A stretch of 64,000 nt of DNA from DATGPD01 sp041398565. GTDB taxonomy: Bacteria > Planctomycetota > UBA1135 > UBA2386. Of the stretch, positions 34,700-43,788 are shown piece after piece. The position numbers were made by a program, and so were the translations under genes. Every line of letters starts with the position of its first letter. Positions within the stretch are counted from its first letter, which is position 1. The stretch lies in contig JAWKUN010000003.1 of the NCBI GenBank assembly GCA_041398565.1, forward strand, positions 186,001 through 250,000, written 5' to 3'. The notes under the pieces are model-generated. The model searched no databases. It saw only the letters and a list, made by a program, of their open reading frames with translations, and was not told where the DNA came from.

Positions 34700-35592
34700 G
34701 TGGTGGCCTCCTCCGCGACTGGCCCTTCTCTCTCTCGTGCGACGACGCGCCGACCATAGGCGCCGAGGGCCGCCTTCTCACCGAGGATCCGGCGCGCCTC
34801 GACCGGCTGTGCGACGTCCTGCAGGCGCACGGCGTGCGGCACTGCACCGCCTACGTGCTCGGCGCGCACGCCGAGGGGCAGGAAGACCGATTGCGTCGAT
34901 GGCTGGAGGCGGGCTATCGGCTGGGCAACCACACCTACTCGCACCGGCGGGCCAGCGAATCGACCGTCGACGAGTTCGTCGCCGACGTCCACCGTTGCGA
35001 CGAGCTGCTGCAGGCGGTGGGGGCGTTCGCCGACGATCGCCCGCGCCTGTTCCGCTTCCCCAGCCTCGACCGCGGTGCGACGGTGCGCGAGCGGGCGGCG
35101 ATGGCCGACGGTGTGCGTAGCCTGGGCTACACGATCGCGCATGCGACCGTCGACCTGTTCGACTACCTGTTCGAGGAGCCGATCGCGGCCGCCGAGCGTG
35201 CCGGCGACCTCGCGCGGCTCGACACGGCGTTGCAGCGCTACGCCGAGGTGGCGCTGGCGAGCTGTGCCTACGAGGCGCGCCACGTGCACCGCCAGCTCGG
35301 CCGGACCGTGCCCCTGATCGCCTTCTTCCACTGCGGGCCCACCTCGACGATCGGTCTCGATCGCGTGCTCGGTCAGCTGCGGGGGGTGAGGTGGTGCTCG
35401 CAAGTCGAGGCGCTGGCAGACCCGCTCTACCGCGAGTTCGACGCGTCGCCACAGTTCAACGGCCGTGTGTCGCGGGCCATGCTGCCGCGCGACTTGCGCG
35501 AGCGGGTGTTCGGCCGCCTGGCCTCGCTGTCGACCTGGCCCGGTCTGTTCGCGCAGCGGCGACTCGGGCCGCTGTGGCCGTTCATGGCCTGA
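34669..35592 (+). CDS. Polysaccharide deacetylase (NodB homology, CE4)
   Basis: 307 residues. The CE4 catalytic pattern is present: SCDDAPT supplies the two Asp, GNHTYSH the metal-binding HxxxH, and LFRFPSL the next motif. It is cytoplasmic or exported without a clear signal peptide. It removes N- or O-acetyl groups from sugars and is likely to modify the exopolysaccharide or its precursor. It overlaps the acetyltransferase gene by 31 bases and closes the rightward EPS operon. Confidence 0.82.
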   Translation: MSWNRGIRELSGGLLRDWPFSLSCDDAPTIGAEGRLLTEDPARLDRLCDVLQAHGVRHCTAYVLGAHAEGQEDRLRRWLEAGYRLGNHTYSHRRASESTVDEFVADVHRCDELLQAVGAFADDRPRLFRFPSLDRGATVRERAAMADGVRSLGYTIAHATVDLFDYLFEEPIAAAERAGDLARLDTALQRYAEVALASCAYEARHVHRQLGRTVPLIAFFHCGPTSTIGLDRVLGQLRGVRWCSQVEALADPLYREFDASPQFNGRVSRAMLPRDLRERVFGRLASLSTWPGLFAQRRLGPLWPFMA

Positions 35593-35728
35593 CGCTACAG
35601 GTCGCGGCCGCACGCGGCGCAGCGTGGGAAGTGGCGCGCGGCTTGCGCCCGCGGTGACCGGCGGCCATCATCGCCCGGCCGCGGCGGCGCCGCAGCCGCG
35701 GCCGCCCGATCGTCCCCCGAAGAGTCCC

Positions 35729-36502
35729 GTGAAGCAGCCCGCCAAAGTGTCGCTCGCCGGCGCCGTCCTCGCGGTGCTGGCTGCGATCTTCTACCCCAAG
35801 TTGTCCCAACAGGCGGACAGCGCCACGTCGCCGCCGCCGGCGGTCAGCCAGACCGAGGCCGGCCGCGGCTCGGTGCCGAGTGCCGCCGAGGCTACGGCGC
35901 CGGCTGCGCAGCGGCAGAACCCGGCGCCGCGGCAGACGCCTGCGACGCGGCCGGAGGCGCCGCCGTCGTCGACTGCCGGGTCGGGCGCGGCTGGTCTCGC
36001 GCCGAAGGAGGCTGCCTCGGGCAGCGGCGGGGCGCGCGCTCCGCCGTCGCCGCCCGTGTCGCCGAAGGCCGGCTCGCCTTCGTCGGGCTCGCCCAAGTCC
36101 GACGGCTCGGCAGCCGGTGGGGCGGCGGTGCCGACGGCCCCGGCAACCACCAAGGACGCGGCGAGCAAGCCGGCCGCGCCCGAGGCTGCGAAGCCCGCGC
36201 CGGCCAAGTCGACCAGCAAGGTCGGCTTCACGTCGCGCCGTTCGTGGCTCGACCACTTCGAGAAGCACGGGGCCGAGTTCGGCAAGATCACGGCCGACGA
36301 GTACCTGGCCAAGGCGCAAGCGCTGCGCGACGCCAAGCTGATCCCGACGATCCTCGAGGGCGTGCGTCCGTCGGACGGCGTGATCACGCGCTTCGACAAG
36401 AAGACCGGCGCGTTCATCGCCTTCCACGACGACAAGTCCATCCGCACGTTCTTCCGTCCCAACGACGGCGTCGCCTACTTCAAGCGGCAGCTCGAACGAT
36501 GA
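35729..36502 (+). CDS. Membrane-anchored protein with polymorphic-toxin-type nuclease domain
   Basis: 257 residues from GTG 35729. A signal anchor (residues 7-22, VSLAGAVLAVLAAIFY) is followed by an Ala/Pro/Ser-rich disordered linker (about 25-163). The compact C-terminal domain (about 165-257) begins FTSRRSWLDHFEKHGAEFG and ends RTFFRPNDGVAYFKRQL. The HFxKHGxEFG start and the DGxIRTFFxP end are a pattern I associate with RNase toxin tips of polymorphic and contact-dependent toxins (BECR-like fold). His176 and His180 are candidate active-site residues. No Rhs, LXG or CdiA delivery region is present. The overlapping next gene is the likely immunity gene. The family call is from memory of the motif. 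Confidence 0.62.
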   Translation: MKQPAKVSLAGAVLAVLAAIFYPKLSQQADSATSPPPAVSQTEAGRGSVPSAAEATAPAAQRQNPAPRQTPATRPEAPPSSTAGSGAAGLAPKEAASGSGGARAPPSPPVSPKAGSPSSGSPKSDGSAAGGAAVPTAPATTKDAASKPAAPEAAKPAPAKSTSKVGFTSRRSWLDHFEKHGAEFGKITADEYLAKAQALRDAKLIPTILEGVRPSDGVITRFDKKTGAFIAFHDDKSIRTFFRPNDGVAYFKRQLER

Positions 36503-36948
36503 CGCGCAAGACCGGCAAGAAGGCGAAGGCACGCAAGGCGCGCCCGGCTCAGGATCCCGTGCGCGCCCACCTCGCCGAGCGCGGCTCCCCCGACCCTGTG
36601 GTCAAGGCCGGTCTCGCCGGCCTGGTGGGGCAGTGGGAGGACTTCGCCAAGGCGGTGGGCAAGCGCTACGACCTCGGCATCGAGGACTACCTCAACGACC
36701 TCGACGTGCGCCAGCTGATCGCCGACGTGTGGGACCTGGCCGCGGTCGCATCGACGCGCCGCCTGGCTGGTCGCCTGGCCGCCGCCGACAAGCGGGTGCG
36801 CGCCGCGACCAAGGCCGCCGCGGCCTGCCTGTGGGGCAGCAAGGTCGCCAAGCGCGAGGCCTACACGCCGGAGGCGAACTGGTGGTACTACGCGCTACCC
36901 AAGCGCGCCGGCGCCGAGCTACGTGAGGCTGTGGCCGAGGTGAGCTGA
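36499..36948 (+). CDS. Candidate immunity protein
   Basis: 149 residues. The ATG at 36499 overlaps the stop of the toxin-like gene (ATGA), so the two are translationally coupled. A Lys-rich N-terminus leads to a helical domain with WEDFAKAVGKRYDLGIEDYLNDLDVRQLI in two adjoining stretches and a Trp-rich end (NWWYYALPKRA). It has no signal peptide and no enzyme motif. Small size, cytoplasmic nature and strict coupling to a nuclease-like gene are what immunity genes show. The function is inferred from position. Confidence 0.6.
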   Translation: MTRKTGKKAKARKARPAQDPVRAHLAERGSPDPVVKAGLAGLVGQWEDFAKAVGKRYDLGIEDYLNDLDVRQLIADVWDLAAVASTRRLAGRLAAADKRVRAATKAAAACLWGSKVAKREAYTPEANWWYYALPKRAGAELREAVAEVS

Positions 36949-37025
36949 GCGGCTGGGGCGACTCTTGCAGACAGGATCGACCTCACGTTCGCCTCGCCGG
37001 AGTGCGCTTCGTTCGCTGCGCGCCC

Positions 37026-40000
37026 TCACGCACCGGCCTCGCCCGCTCGCAGCTCTTCGAGCCGCTTGCGCGCGATGCTGACGATCTGCGGATCGTGGAT
37101 CTCTTCGCCGATGGCCAGGGCCCGTTCGAGGTGCTCGATCGCCTTGTGCACCTCGCCGAGGTGGGCGTAGGCGTTGCCCAGGTTGCCCAAGACGCTGCCT
37201 TCGCCCCGGCGGTCGCCGATCTCGCGGGCGATGACCAGGGCCTGGTGGTGGTGCTCGATCGCCTTGTGCACCTCGCCGAGGTAGGCGTAAGCGAGGCCCA
37301 GATTGCCCAGGGCGCTGCCCTGGCCGTGGCGGTCGCCGACCTCGCGGGCGACGCCCAGGGCCTGCTGTTGGTGCTCGATCGCCTTGTGCACCTCGCCGAG
37401 GCGGAAGTAGGCGAGGCCCAGGTTGCCCAGGTCACTGCCCTCGCCCTGGCGGTCACCGATCTCGCGGGAGATGACCAGGGCCTGCAGGTGGTGCTCGATC
37501 GCCTTGCCTACCTCGCCGAGGCGGTAGTAGGCGCTGCCCAGGTTGCCCAGAGTGCTGCCCTCGCCCCGTCGGTCGCCGGTCTCGCGGGCGATGATCAGGT
37601 ACTGCTGGAAGTGCTCGATCGCTTTACGCGGCTCGCCGAGGGCGGCGTAGGCAATTCCTAGGTTGCCTAGGGTGCCGCCCTCGCCCCGGCGGTCGCCGAT
37701 CTCGCGGGCGATGACCAGGTGCTGCTCGTAGTGTCCGATCGCCTTGTGCACCTCGCCGAGACGGTGGTACGCCATGCCCACGGTCCCGAGCATCCGGCCG
37801 GCGAGCAGTCGAGTCATTCTGGCTTGGGCTTGCTCGGCGAGGAACGGCCTGAGAATCGCGAGCCCTTCGCGCACCTTGCCGCGGTTCTGCAACCACTCGG
37901 AGGTCTGGCCGAGCAACTTGTAGGATCGATCGAACTCATCGGCCTGGAAGAGGTGGTAGCCGGCAGCGAGCATGTCGCCGAGATCGACCTTGCCGCTCTG
38001 ACACCGCGCCTCGTACGCTTCCCCGAGCCGCAGGTGCGTTTGCGCCTGGAGCCCTGCATCCTCGCCGAACGCCTCGCGGACGAACGCGCTCGTGGCTGGG
38101 TGCACCGTGTAGCGTCGCACGCGGCGTGGTCCCTCCGGTCCGGCGACGAGGGTCTCCTCCTGTTCGAGGAGTGACGTGGCCGCGAGGTCGCTGGCACGAG
38201 CGCGCGCGAGTTCCTCGGCTTCGCCCGGTTCACCCAGGCAGGGGATGAGCCAGGGTTCCCACGACCCTCGTAGGAGGGTCATGCGCAGGAGCATGCGTTG
38301 CTGCAGCTCGTCGAGGACGTCGTTCCAGAGCGAGTGGAGGAGGAGGTCGTCCCAGACTCTCTCTCTGGTGATGTGGATGGCGGGATCGAGGATCTGCGCG
38401 CGTTCGGCGGCGACGCCTGCCTCGTCGTCGACGGCAGGCCGGGTCCACTCCTTGCCTTGCTCCTCGAGCCACTGCTGCAGCCGATGGTCGACCAGATCGT
38501 TCGTGAACTCGACGGCACGAGGGTGGCCTTCGAGGCGGTGCACCAGGTAGGCGCGCCCGATTGGCGAGAGCTGCCGCAGCGCGGGAAACCACGGCATCAA
38601 CCGGAACACGGCGTCGTTGGGCAGCGGGCCGATGGGGATCAGGCCGGGGCCGAAGTCGGCGTTGCGGTAGCGGTAGCTGGCGACGAGGTGGAAGGTGGGG
38701 ACGAGCTTTGCCGCCTGGGCGAGGATCGCCCAGACCTTGGCGAAGGTGTCTTCGCGCCAGGTGCCGAAGGCCTCGGGGTCTGGCGGTTCCTCGGTCGGCT
38801 TGCGGCGCGGGCCGACGAGGAGGGACTCGAGGTTGTCGAGGTAGACGACCAGCGGTTCCCGGAAGTGCTTGATCAGGACTTGGAGGAAGGCGGCGAAGCG
38901 CGCGGCCGGATCCTCGCTGACGCCGCGGTCGACGGCGGAGACGACGCCTTCCCAGTCGGGCCCGAACCGGGCGCGGCAGAACTCGAGGAGCTGGCCGACG
39001 AGGGCTTCTCCCTTGTTCTCGTGCTTCTCGATCTCCTGACACCAGATGGTGCAGGTCGCCTTGGGGTGGGCGAGCATGCGCACGACGCGTCCGGCGAGGG
39101 TCGTCTTGCCGAGGCCGCCGAGACCTTGCAGCACGAAGACCTTGTCGCCCTTCTCGATGCTGCGGCGGATGCGGTGGAGGTCGGTGCGGCGGCCGATGAA
39201 GCCGGCGCTGAGCATGCGGCGGGACTCGAAGCCCAGGTCGGCATCGAAGGTGCGCTGCAGCTTGGCCTCCGCCTCGCGCAGTTCCTTGCGGTCGACCTTG
39301 GTGCCGAGGGGGAACTCCTCGCCGCGGTGGTAGAAGACCAGCTGGGCCCAGGCGAAGGTGTGGGTGCGGTTGGGGGACTGCGCCGCTTCGTCATGCGCCG
39401 CGTCGCCGCGCGCCGGCCGTTGCCGCGCGTCCTTGTCCTCGAAGCCGCGGAGCAGAGCCTGGCGTGCGCGGAACACGGCGCTGCGCGTCGTCTCGCCGTC
39501 GGCGATCGCTCGGTAGAGCGCCTCCTCGGCGCGGGTCGACAGCTCGTCGACGATCGGTCCGTAGTAGCCCACCACCTGGGTGATGCCGGCGCGGTGCAAC
39601 TGCGCGGCGGCGCTCTCCGAGCCCGACTTGCCCTTCTCGGGCGCCGGCTGCGTGTTGCCGTGGCAGCTCGCCAAGTAGAAGAAGCGCGGCAGCCGCTTGT
39701 CCTTGCAGGTCGTGCCGAGCCGTTCGAGGACGGTGCCGACGGGCACGACGTCCTTGTCACCGACATCATTCTCGAACACCAGCGAGCCAGGCAGGCCGTG
39801 CCCCGAGAAGTGGATGCCGGTGGGCTCGAGCTTGGCGACGGTGTCCACCAGGTCGCGCAGGGTGCCGAGCTCGGTGGGCGTTTGCTTGCACTCGTTGGTG
39901 AGGGCCAGGGTGATGCGGTAGGCCTCGGCCTCGTAGTCGAGCTTGCTGTCCGAGGGCGCCGACACGTTGGTGACCACCGAGAAGGGCTCGGTGGGCTGGC

Positions 40001-40868
40001 GCAGGAACGAGGCGGTGTCGACGTCGGTGCCGGTGGTGCGCACGAGATCGACGGCGCCGTCGCGTACCAGGAAGCGCGTGCCGTCGAAGATCAGCTCCCA
40101 GGGCAGAGACAGCAGCAGGTCGTCGTCGCTGCACAGGCGGAGCTGCGGGCACGCGGCGCCCGGCTTGGTGGCGGCCTCGAAGCGCGCGGCTTCGTTCGGC
40201 TCGCCGAGAAGTAGGTCATGGAACGCGGTGCCGAGCACTCGAGCGTGGCGGATGAGATCGGCACGGTCCTTGTCGGTCTCGGTGGCCTCGCGGATCAGGC
40301 GGCCGTACTCCATCCACGCCACCACGAATGCATGCTCGCGCCAAGGCGCCGGCACGGTGCGCTCCTTGCCGTCGGTCCCGCGCACGGTCAGCGTCGCCTT
40401 CTTCTCGTCGTCCTCCCCGCGCCCGACCCAGAAGTCGAACTCCGCCCCCGGAAACGGATCGTTGCCGTCGTCGCCCTTGCCGAGGGTGGCAGCGATCTTC
40501 TTGGCCACCGCCGCGGCGTCGCGATCGACCGCGCGCAGGACGTTGCGGTTGCGCAAGAACGCCGGCAGCTTCACGTCCTGCAGCAGCACCGGCAGGATCC
40601 GCTGCCTCGGCCCGTGCGTAGCCATGAACGCGGTCCACTCCTGCTCGACCCAGGGTCGCTCGAGGGTATGGCTGCTCAGGACCAGCACCAACGCGCCGCT
40701 GTCGTCCAGGCCGTTGCTGAGCTTGCCGACGAAGTTGTCGCCACCGCCGATCTCGACCTTGTCGAGGAAGGCGGTGAGCCCGAGGGCCCTCAGCTCGTCG
40801 TAGAGCCCGCGCACCCAGTCTGCGTCCGGGCTGCCATGGGACAGGAATACGTCGTGCTTGGACACCAT
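37026..40868 (-). CDS. TIR-CHAT-NTPase-TPR protein, putative STAND defence factor
   Basis: 1280 residues from ATG 40868; the open frame continues upstream only as a shadow of the next gene. Residues 1-130 are a TIR domain (KHDVFLSHGSPDADWV; candidate catalytic Glu77 in PWVEQEW, as in NADase TIRs). About 200-480 is a CHAT caspase-like protease (His357 in HFSGHG, Cys402 in YLASCHG). About 555-850 is an NB-ARC/STAND NTPase (Walker A GLGGLGKTT at 582-590; Walker B Asp678 in VVYLDNL), then a winged-helix-like part. About 1015-1265 holds six 40-residue TPRs of the LGNLGxAY type. Such proteins sense a trigger with the repeats and fire an effector. Two effector domains in one chain are notable. Confidence 0.85.
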   Translation of the reverse strand: MVSKHDVFLSHGSPDADWVRGLYDELRALGLTAFLDKVEIGGGDNFVGKLSNGLDDSGALVLVLSSHTLERPWVEQEWTAFMATHGPRQRILPVLLQDVKLPAFLRNRNVLRAVDRDAAAVAKKIAATLGKGDDGNDPFPGAEFDFWVGRGEDDEKKATLTVRGTDGKERTVPAPWREHAFVVAWMEYGRLIREATETDKDRADLIRHARVLGTAFHDLLLGEPNEAARFEAATKPGAACPQLRLCSDDDLLLSLPWELIFDGTRFLVRDGAVDLVRTTGTDVDTASFLRQPTEPFSVVTNVSAPSDSKLDYEAEAYRITLALTNECKQTPTELGTLRDLVDTVAKLEPTGIHFSGHGLPGSLVFENDVGDKDVVPVGTVLERLGTTCKDKRLPRFFYLASCHGNTQPAPEKGKSGSESAAAQLHRAGITQVVGYYGPIVDELSTRAEEALYRAIADGETTRSAVFRARQALLRGFEDKDARQRPARGDAAHDEAAQSPNRTHTFAWAQLVFYHRGEEFPLGTKVDRKELREAEAKLQRTFDADLGFESRRMLSAGFIGRRTDLHRIRRSIEKGDKVFVLQGLGGLGKTTLAGRVVRMLAHPKATCTIWCQEIEKHENKGEALVGQLLEFCRARFGPDWEGVVSAVDRGVSEDPAARFAAFLQVLIKHFREPLVVYLDNLESLLVGPRRKPTEEPPDPEAFGTWREDTFAKVWAILAQAAKLVPTFHLVASYRYRNADFGPGLIPIGPLPNDAVFRLMPWFPALRQLSPIGRAYLVHRLEGHPRAVEFTNDLVDHRLQQWLEEQGKEWTRPAVDDEAGVAAERAQILDPAIHITRERVWDDLLLHSLWNDVLDELQQRMLLRMTLLRGSWEPWLIPCLGEPGEAEELARARASDLAATSLLEQEETLVAGPEGPRRVRRYTVHPATSAFVREAFGEDAGLQAQTHLRLGEAYEARCQSGKVDLGDMLAAGYHLFQADEFDRSYKLLGQTSEWLQNRGKVREGLAILRPFLAEQAQARMTRLLAGRMLGTVGMAYHRLGEVHKAIGHYEQHLVIAREIGDRRGEGGTLGNLGIAYAALGEPRKAIEHFQQYLIIARETGDRRGEGSTLGNLGSAYYRLGEVGKAIEHHLQALVISREIGDRQGEGSDLGNLGLAYFRLGEVHKAIEHQQQALGVAREVGDRHGQGSALGNLGLAYAYLGEVHKAIEHHHQALVIAREIGDRRGEGSVLGNLGNAYAHLGEVHKAIEHLERALAIGEEIHDPQIVSIARKRLEELRAGEAGA
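37081..37800. repeat. Six 120-bp repeats encoding near-identical TPRs
   Basis: The block around CTCGATCGCC recurs every 120 bases (for example 37134, 37254, 37374, 37494, 37614). Each unit encodes one 40-residue TPR of the TIR-CHAT protein. DNA identity between units is high, including silent positions, which suggests recent duplication or gene conversion within the sensor region. Confidence 0.85.
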
Positions 40869-40972
40869 CTCCTCGCCGGTGAGCGTCGAGGGAGAGCATA
40901 GCGTCGCAAGAATCTCGGCTTGGGGGGTGAGGCGAGAGTGCGGCGGCGCATGCGTGCGAGCGCCGCGCGCGG

Positions 40973-43654
40973 CTACTGCACGCGCAGGATCAGTCCGTTG
41001 GTGATCGAGAGGCCGCTCGGCGCCGTGGCGTCGAGGATGGCGCCCTGCAAGGTCACGAGAAGGGGGAAGCCGAGCGGCGGCAGGGGCAGGGTCCACGGCG
41101 CCGGCGTCGCACCGAACAGGGCACGCGGGTCGGCGAAGAAGCCGTTCGCCAGCGTGAACAGGCTGGGGTCTAGCGGCACGAGGAGCTGCGGCGGGAAGAC
41201 CATCGTGCCGAACGCGGTCGGATAGGCGTCGCTCGCACCGGGCACCCCGACGCGACCCCACACCGCGAACGCGGCGTGGCTCGGGCCGGCCGCGGGGGCA
41301 GCCATCTCGATGGTGAAGCCCTGGCGCAACGAGCGGTCGACGCGCCGGCCGGAGCCGCCGGCCGAGCCGTCGACGGTGAGCACGTCCTGCGGCCCGGCGG
41401 CGCCGCCGACGTTGCCGGCAGCGAGCGGCGGCAGCACCGGCCCGGTGCTCGCCTGCCAGTGCCGGAGCAGCTCGACGAGCGCGCGCGGCACGTTGGTCGG
41501 TGCCGGCCGGCTCTGCTGGTCGGTGCTGTTGACGCCGTGGCACGACGTGCACACCCGCACCTCGCCCGGTTGGAAGGTGAGCCAGTAGCGCTCGCGCACG
41601 ACCGGGGTCTGGCCCGGGTCGGTGAGCTGCCAGGTGAGCGCGCGCGCGGCCGGCACGAATGCAGCAAGCGAGCCGTCTTCGCCCAGCGCGACGCTGCCGG
41701 GCGGGCCACCGCTGCGCGGCGGCATGGCGGCGAGGGCTGCCGGGTCGTGCAACGGCTGCGCCAGGACGCGACGCCCCGGCGCCGGTGACTGCGTGCCGCC
41801 GATGCCGCGCAGCAGATCGCCCTGGAAGAGCTGCAGGTGTGCCACGTCGTAGATGCGACCCGGCGCGCCGATGGTCTGCGTGTTGGTGCCGGCGACGCGC
41901 AAGTTGTACGGCTGCTGCTGGTCGGCGCGGTCGCGCGTCGTGACGTTGCGGCTGACGATGAGAGCGAGCTGGCGGGCGCGCAGGAAGGCGCGCAAGGCGT
42001 CGGGTTCGACCCCGGCCTGCGCGAACGCCGCCAGTTCGGGCGCTTCGATGGGGTCGCCGTTGGCCGGCGGTGCCGGACGCGCGCGCACCTCGACGGCGCC
42101 GAGCTCCCACAGCGGCCCCGAGTAGTTCACCAGCTCGTCCGGGCTCCACCAGCTCACCGACTTGCTGAAGCCCGGCGTCAGCGGCGGCCCCGCCGTCAGG
42201 TAGCTGCCGCTGTTCACCAGCTTCTTGAGGCGGAAGTCGTACGGCGAGCGTGGCGCCGTCACCGTGCCGAGGTTGCGGGCGACGTCGGTGTACGCCGTGT
42301 GCGAGGCCACCAGCGTGCCGTCGCCGAGCGGCAGGGGGTCGCGGTAGTGGCCGCTGTGGTCGGGACCGGGGGTGCCGGTCGTCGTGCGCGTGTCGGGGTG
42401 GGTGAGGTGCAGCGCCACCGTCTGGTCGGGGTTGCGCCCGGGCGGCGCCACCAGCGCGACCAGTTGGCCGGACCCGTGCGAATAGAACTCGGGCGCGTCG
42501 GTGCCGACGTAGCGCCCCGGCTGCACCGGGTCCTCGGCCAGGTGGAACATGTTCTCCAGCGACAGGCGCTGGCTCGGCGGCACGTAGCGGTCGTGCAGGT
42601 TGGGGTCACCGTTCAGCGCGTAGTCGAAGTACTCGTGCAGCTCGTGCCGGCCGAGGTGGTTGAGCGTCTCGAGGCCGCTGCCGTCCTGCTGCACCTGCCA
42701 GGGGAAGAAGTGGTTGAACAGCAGGCCGCGCATGGCGGTGCCCGCCAGCAGGTCGGTGCGCGACGGCCGCGGCTCGGGGAACAGCTCCGCCACCGACGAG
42801 GTCGGCACCGAGCCGCTGTCCTCGCCGCTCCAGTTGAACATGCCGTAGGTCGGCCGCACGAAGTCGACGTCGGCGAGCTGGTCGCGCTGCAGGTGGTCCC
42901 ACTGCGTGAACAGCACGCGGCCGAAGCTGTCGACCAGCGGCGTGAAGTCGCCCGACGGCGCGTGCACCAGAAGGTGCAGCTCGCCGGTGGCTGGCGCCAG
43001 GCTCCAGATGCCCGACACGACCGGCGCGACCTCGTACTCGTCGCGCGGCGGGTAGAGGTGGGCACTGCCGTCGCGCGGCCGGTCGGAGGTGAACAGGATA
43101 CGGCCGTCGGAGGCGTACACCGGCGACACGTTGTTGCTCTGGGTGGGCTGGTTGGCCACCGGCGTGATCACCGGCGTGTCGGTCGGACCCAGGCCGGTCA
43201 CCTCGTACATCTGCCAGAAGTACACGCGGTGCTGGTAGCGCTGCGTCGTGGCGCCACGCACCATCGAGAACACGGCGCGCGTGCCGGACCAGTGCACGCA
43301 CGGGTCGCGCACCGCGATGGCGTCGGCACCCTGGAACCCGGAGTTGCCGTACCCGGCGAGCTGCGTCAGGCACCGCAGTGTGCCGTCGGGGTCGCGGATC
43401 CACAGGTCGCCGCCGCGCGCCACCGAATCGATGGTGCCGCGCTGGTTGCCGAAGGTGGAGGCGATGGTGGTGAAGTCGTCGGGCACCGGCACCTGAGTGA
43501 CGAACAGGATCGGGTAGGGCGTGACGACGTTGCCCTGCGCTGCGGGGCCCAGCACCCCGAGACCCGCGGTCGCCAGCGCGACCAGCCACACATGCCGGCG
43601 AGGTGGCCGCGACGATGCCTGTAGGTGGGGAAGAACGGACGAAGCAAAGCGCAT
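40973..43654 (-). CDS. Secreted hydrazine-synthase-alpha-like cytochrome c protein
   Basis: 893 residues from ATG 43654, with a signal peptide (WLVALATAGLGVLGPAAQ). The N-terminal propeller-like part starts PILFVTQVPVPDDFTTI and has AIAVRDPCVHWSG and ILFTSDRPRDGS. This resembles the widespread family annotated after hydrazine synthase subunit alpha. One c-type haem site is visible (CTSCHG, about two thirds along). The C-terminus from about residue 790 is like the terminal module of other secreted proteins here. This does not imply anammox; no other anammox gene is present. Redox function outside the cytoplasm is likely. Confidence 0.6.
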   Translation of the reverse strand: MRFASSVLPHLQASSRPPRRHVWLVALATAGLGVLGPAAQGNVVTPYPILFVTQVPVPDDFTTIASTFGNQRGTIDSVARGGDLWIRDPDGTLRCLTQLAGYGNSGFQGADAIAVRDPCVHWSGTRAVFSMVRGATTQRYQHRVYFWQMYEVTGLGPTDTPVITPVANQPTQSNNVSPVYASDGRILFTSDRPRDGSAHLYPPRDEYEVAPVVSGIWSLAPATGELHLLVHAPSGDFTPLVDSFGRVLFTQWDHLQRDQLADVDFVRPTYGMFNWSGEDSGSVPTSSVAELFPEPRPSRTDLLAGTAMRGLLFNHFFPWQVQQDGSGLETLNHLGRHELHEYFDYALNGDPNLHDRYVPPSQRLSLENMFHLAEDPVQPGRYVGTDAPEFYSHGSGQLVALVAPPGRNPDQTVALHLTHPDTRTTTGTPGPDHSGHYRDPLPLGDGTLVASHTAYTDVARNLGTVTAPRSPYDFRLKKLVNSGSYLTAGPPLTPGFSKSVSWWSPDELVNYSGPLWELGAVEVRARPAPPANGDPIEAPELAAFAQAGVEPDALRAFLRARQLALIVSRNVTTRDRADQQQPYNLRVAGTNTQTIGAPGRIYDVAHLQLFQGDLLRGIGGTQSPAPGRRVLAQPLHDPAALAAMPPRSGGPPGSVALGEDGSLAAFVPAARALTWQLTDPGQTPVVRERYWLTFQPGEVRVCTSCHGVNSTDQQSRPAPTNVPRALVELLRHWQASTGPVLPPLAAGNVGGAAGPQDVLTVDGSAGGSGRRVDRSLRQGFTIEMAAPAAGPSHAAFAVWGRVGVPGASDAYPTAFGTMVFPPQLLVPLDPSLFTLANGFFADPRALFGATPAPWTLPLPPLGFPLLVTLQGAILDATAPSGLSITNGLILRVQ

Positions 43655-43788
43655 GGTGGCCCCGAACGACGACGATGGCGCAGACACCGGCCCAGCGCCG
43701 GCGCGCTCATTCGAGGATCGCCGTCGCCATGCCTACGCGCCGTGGTCGGCGAGCGGCTCGCCTTTCGCGCGCTCGTGCCGGGTGGCGG

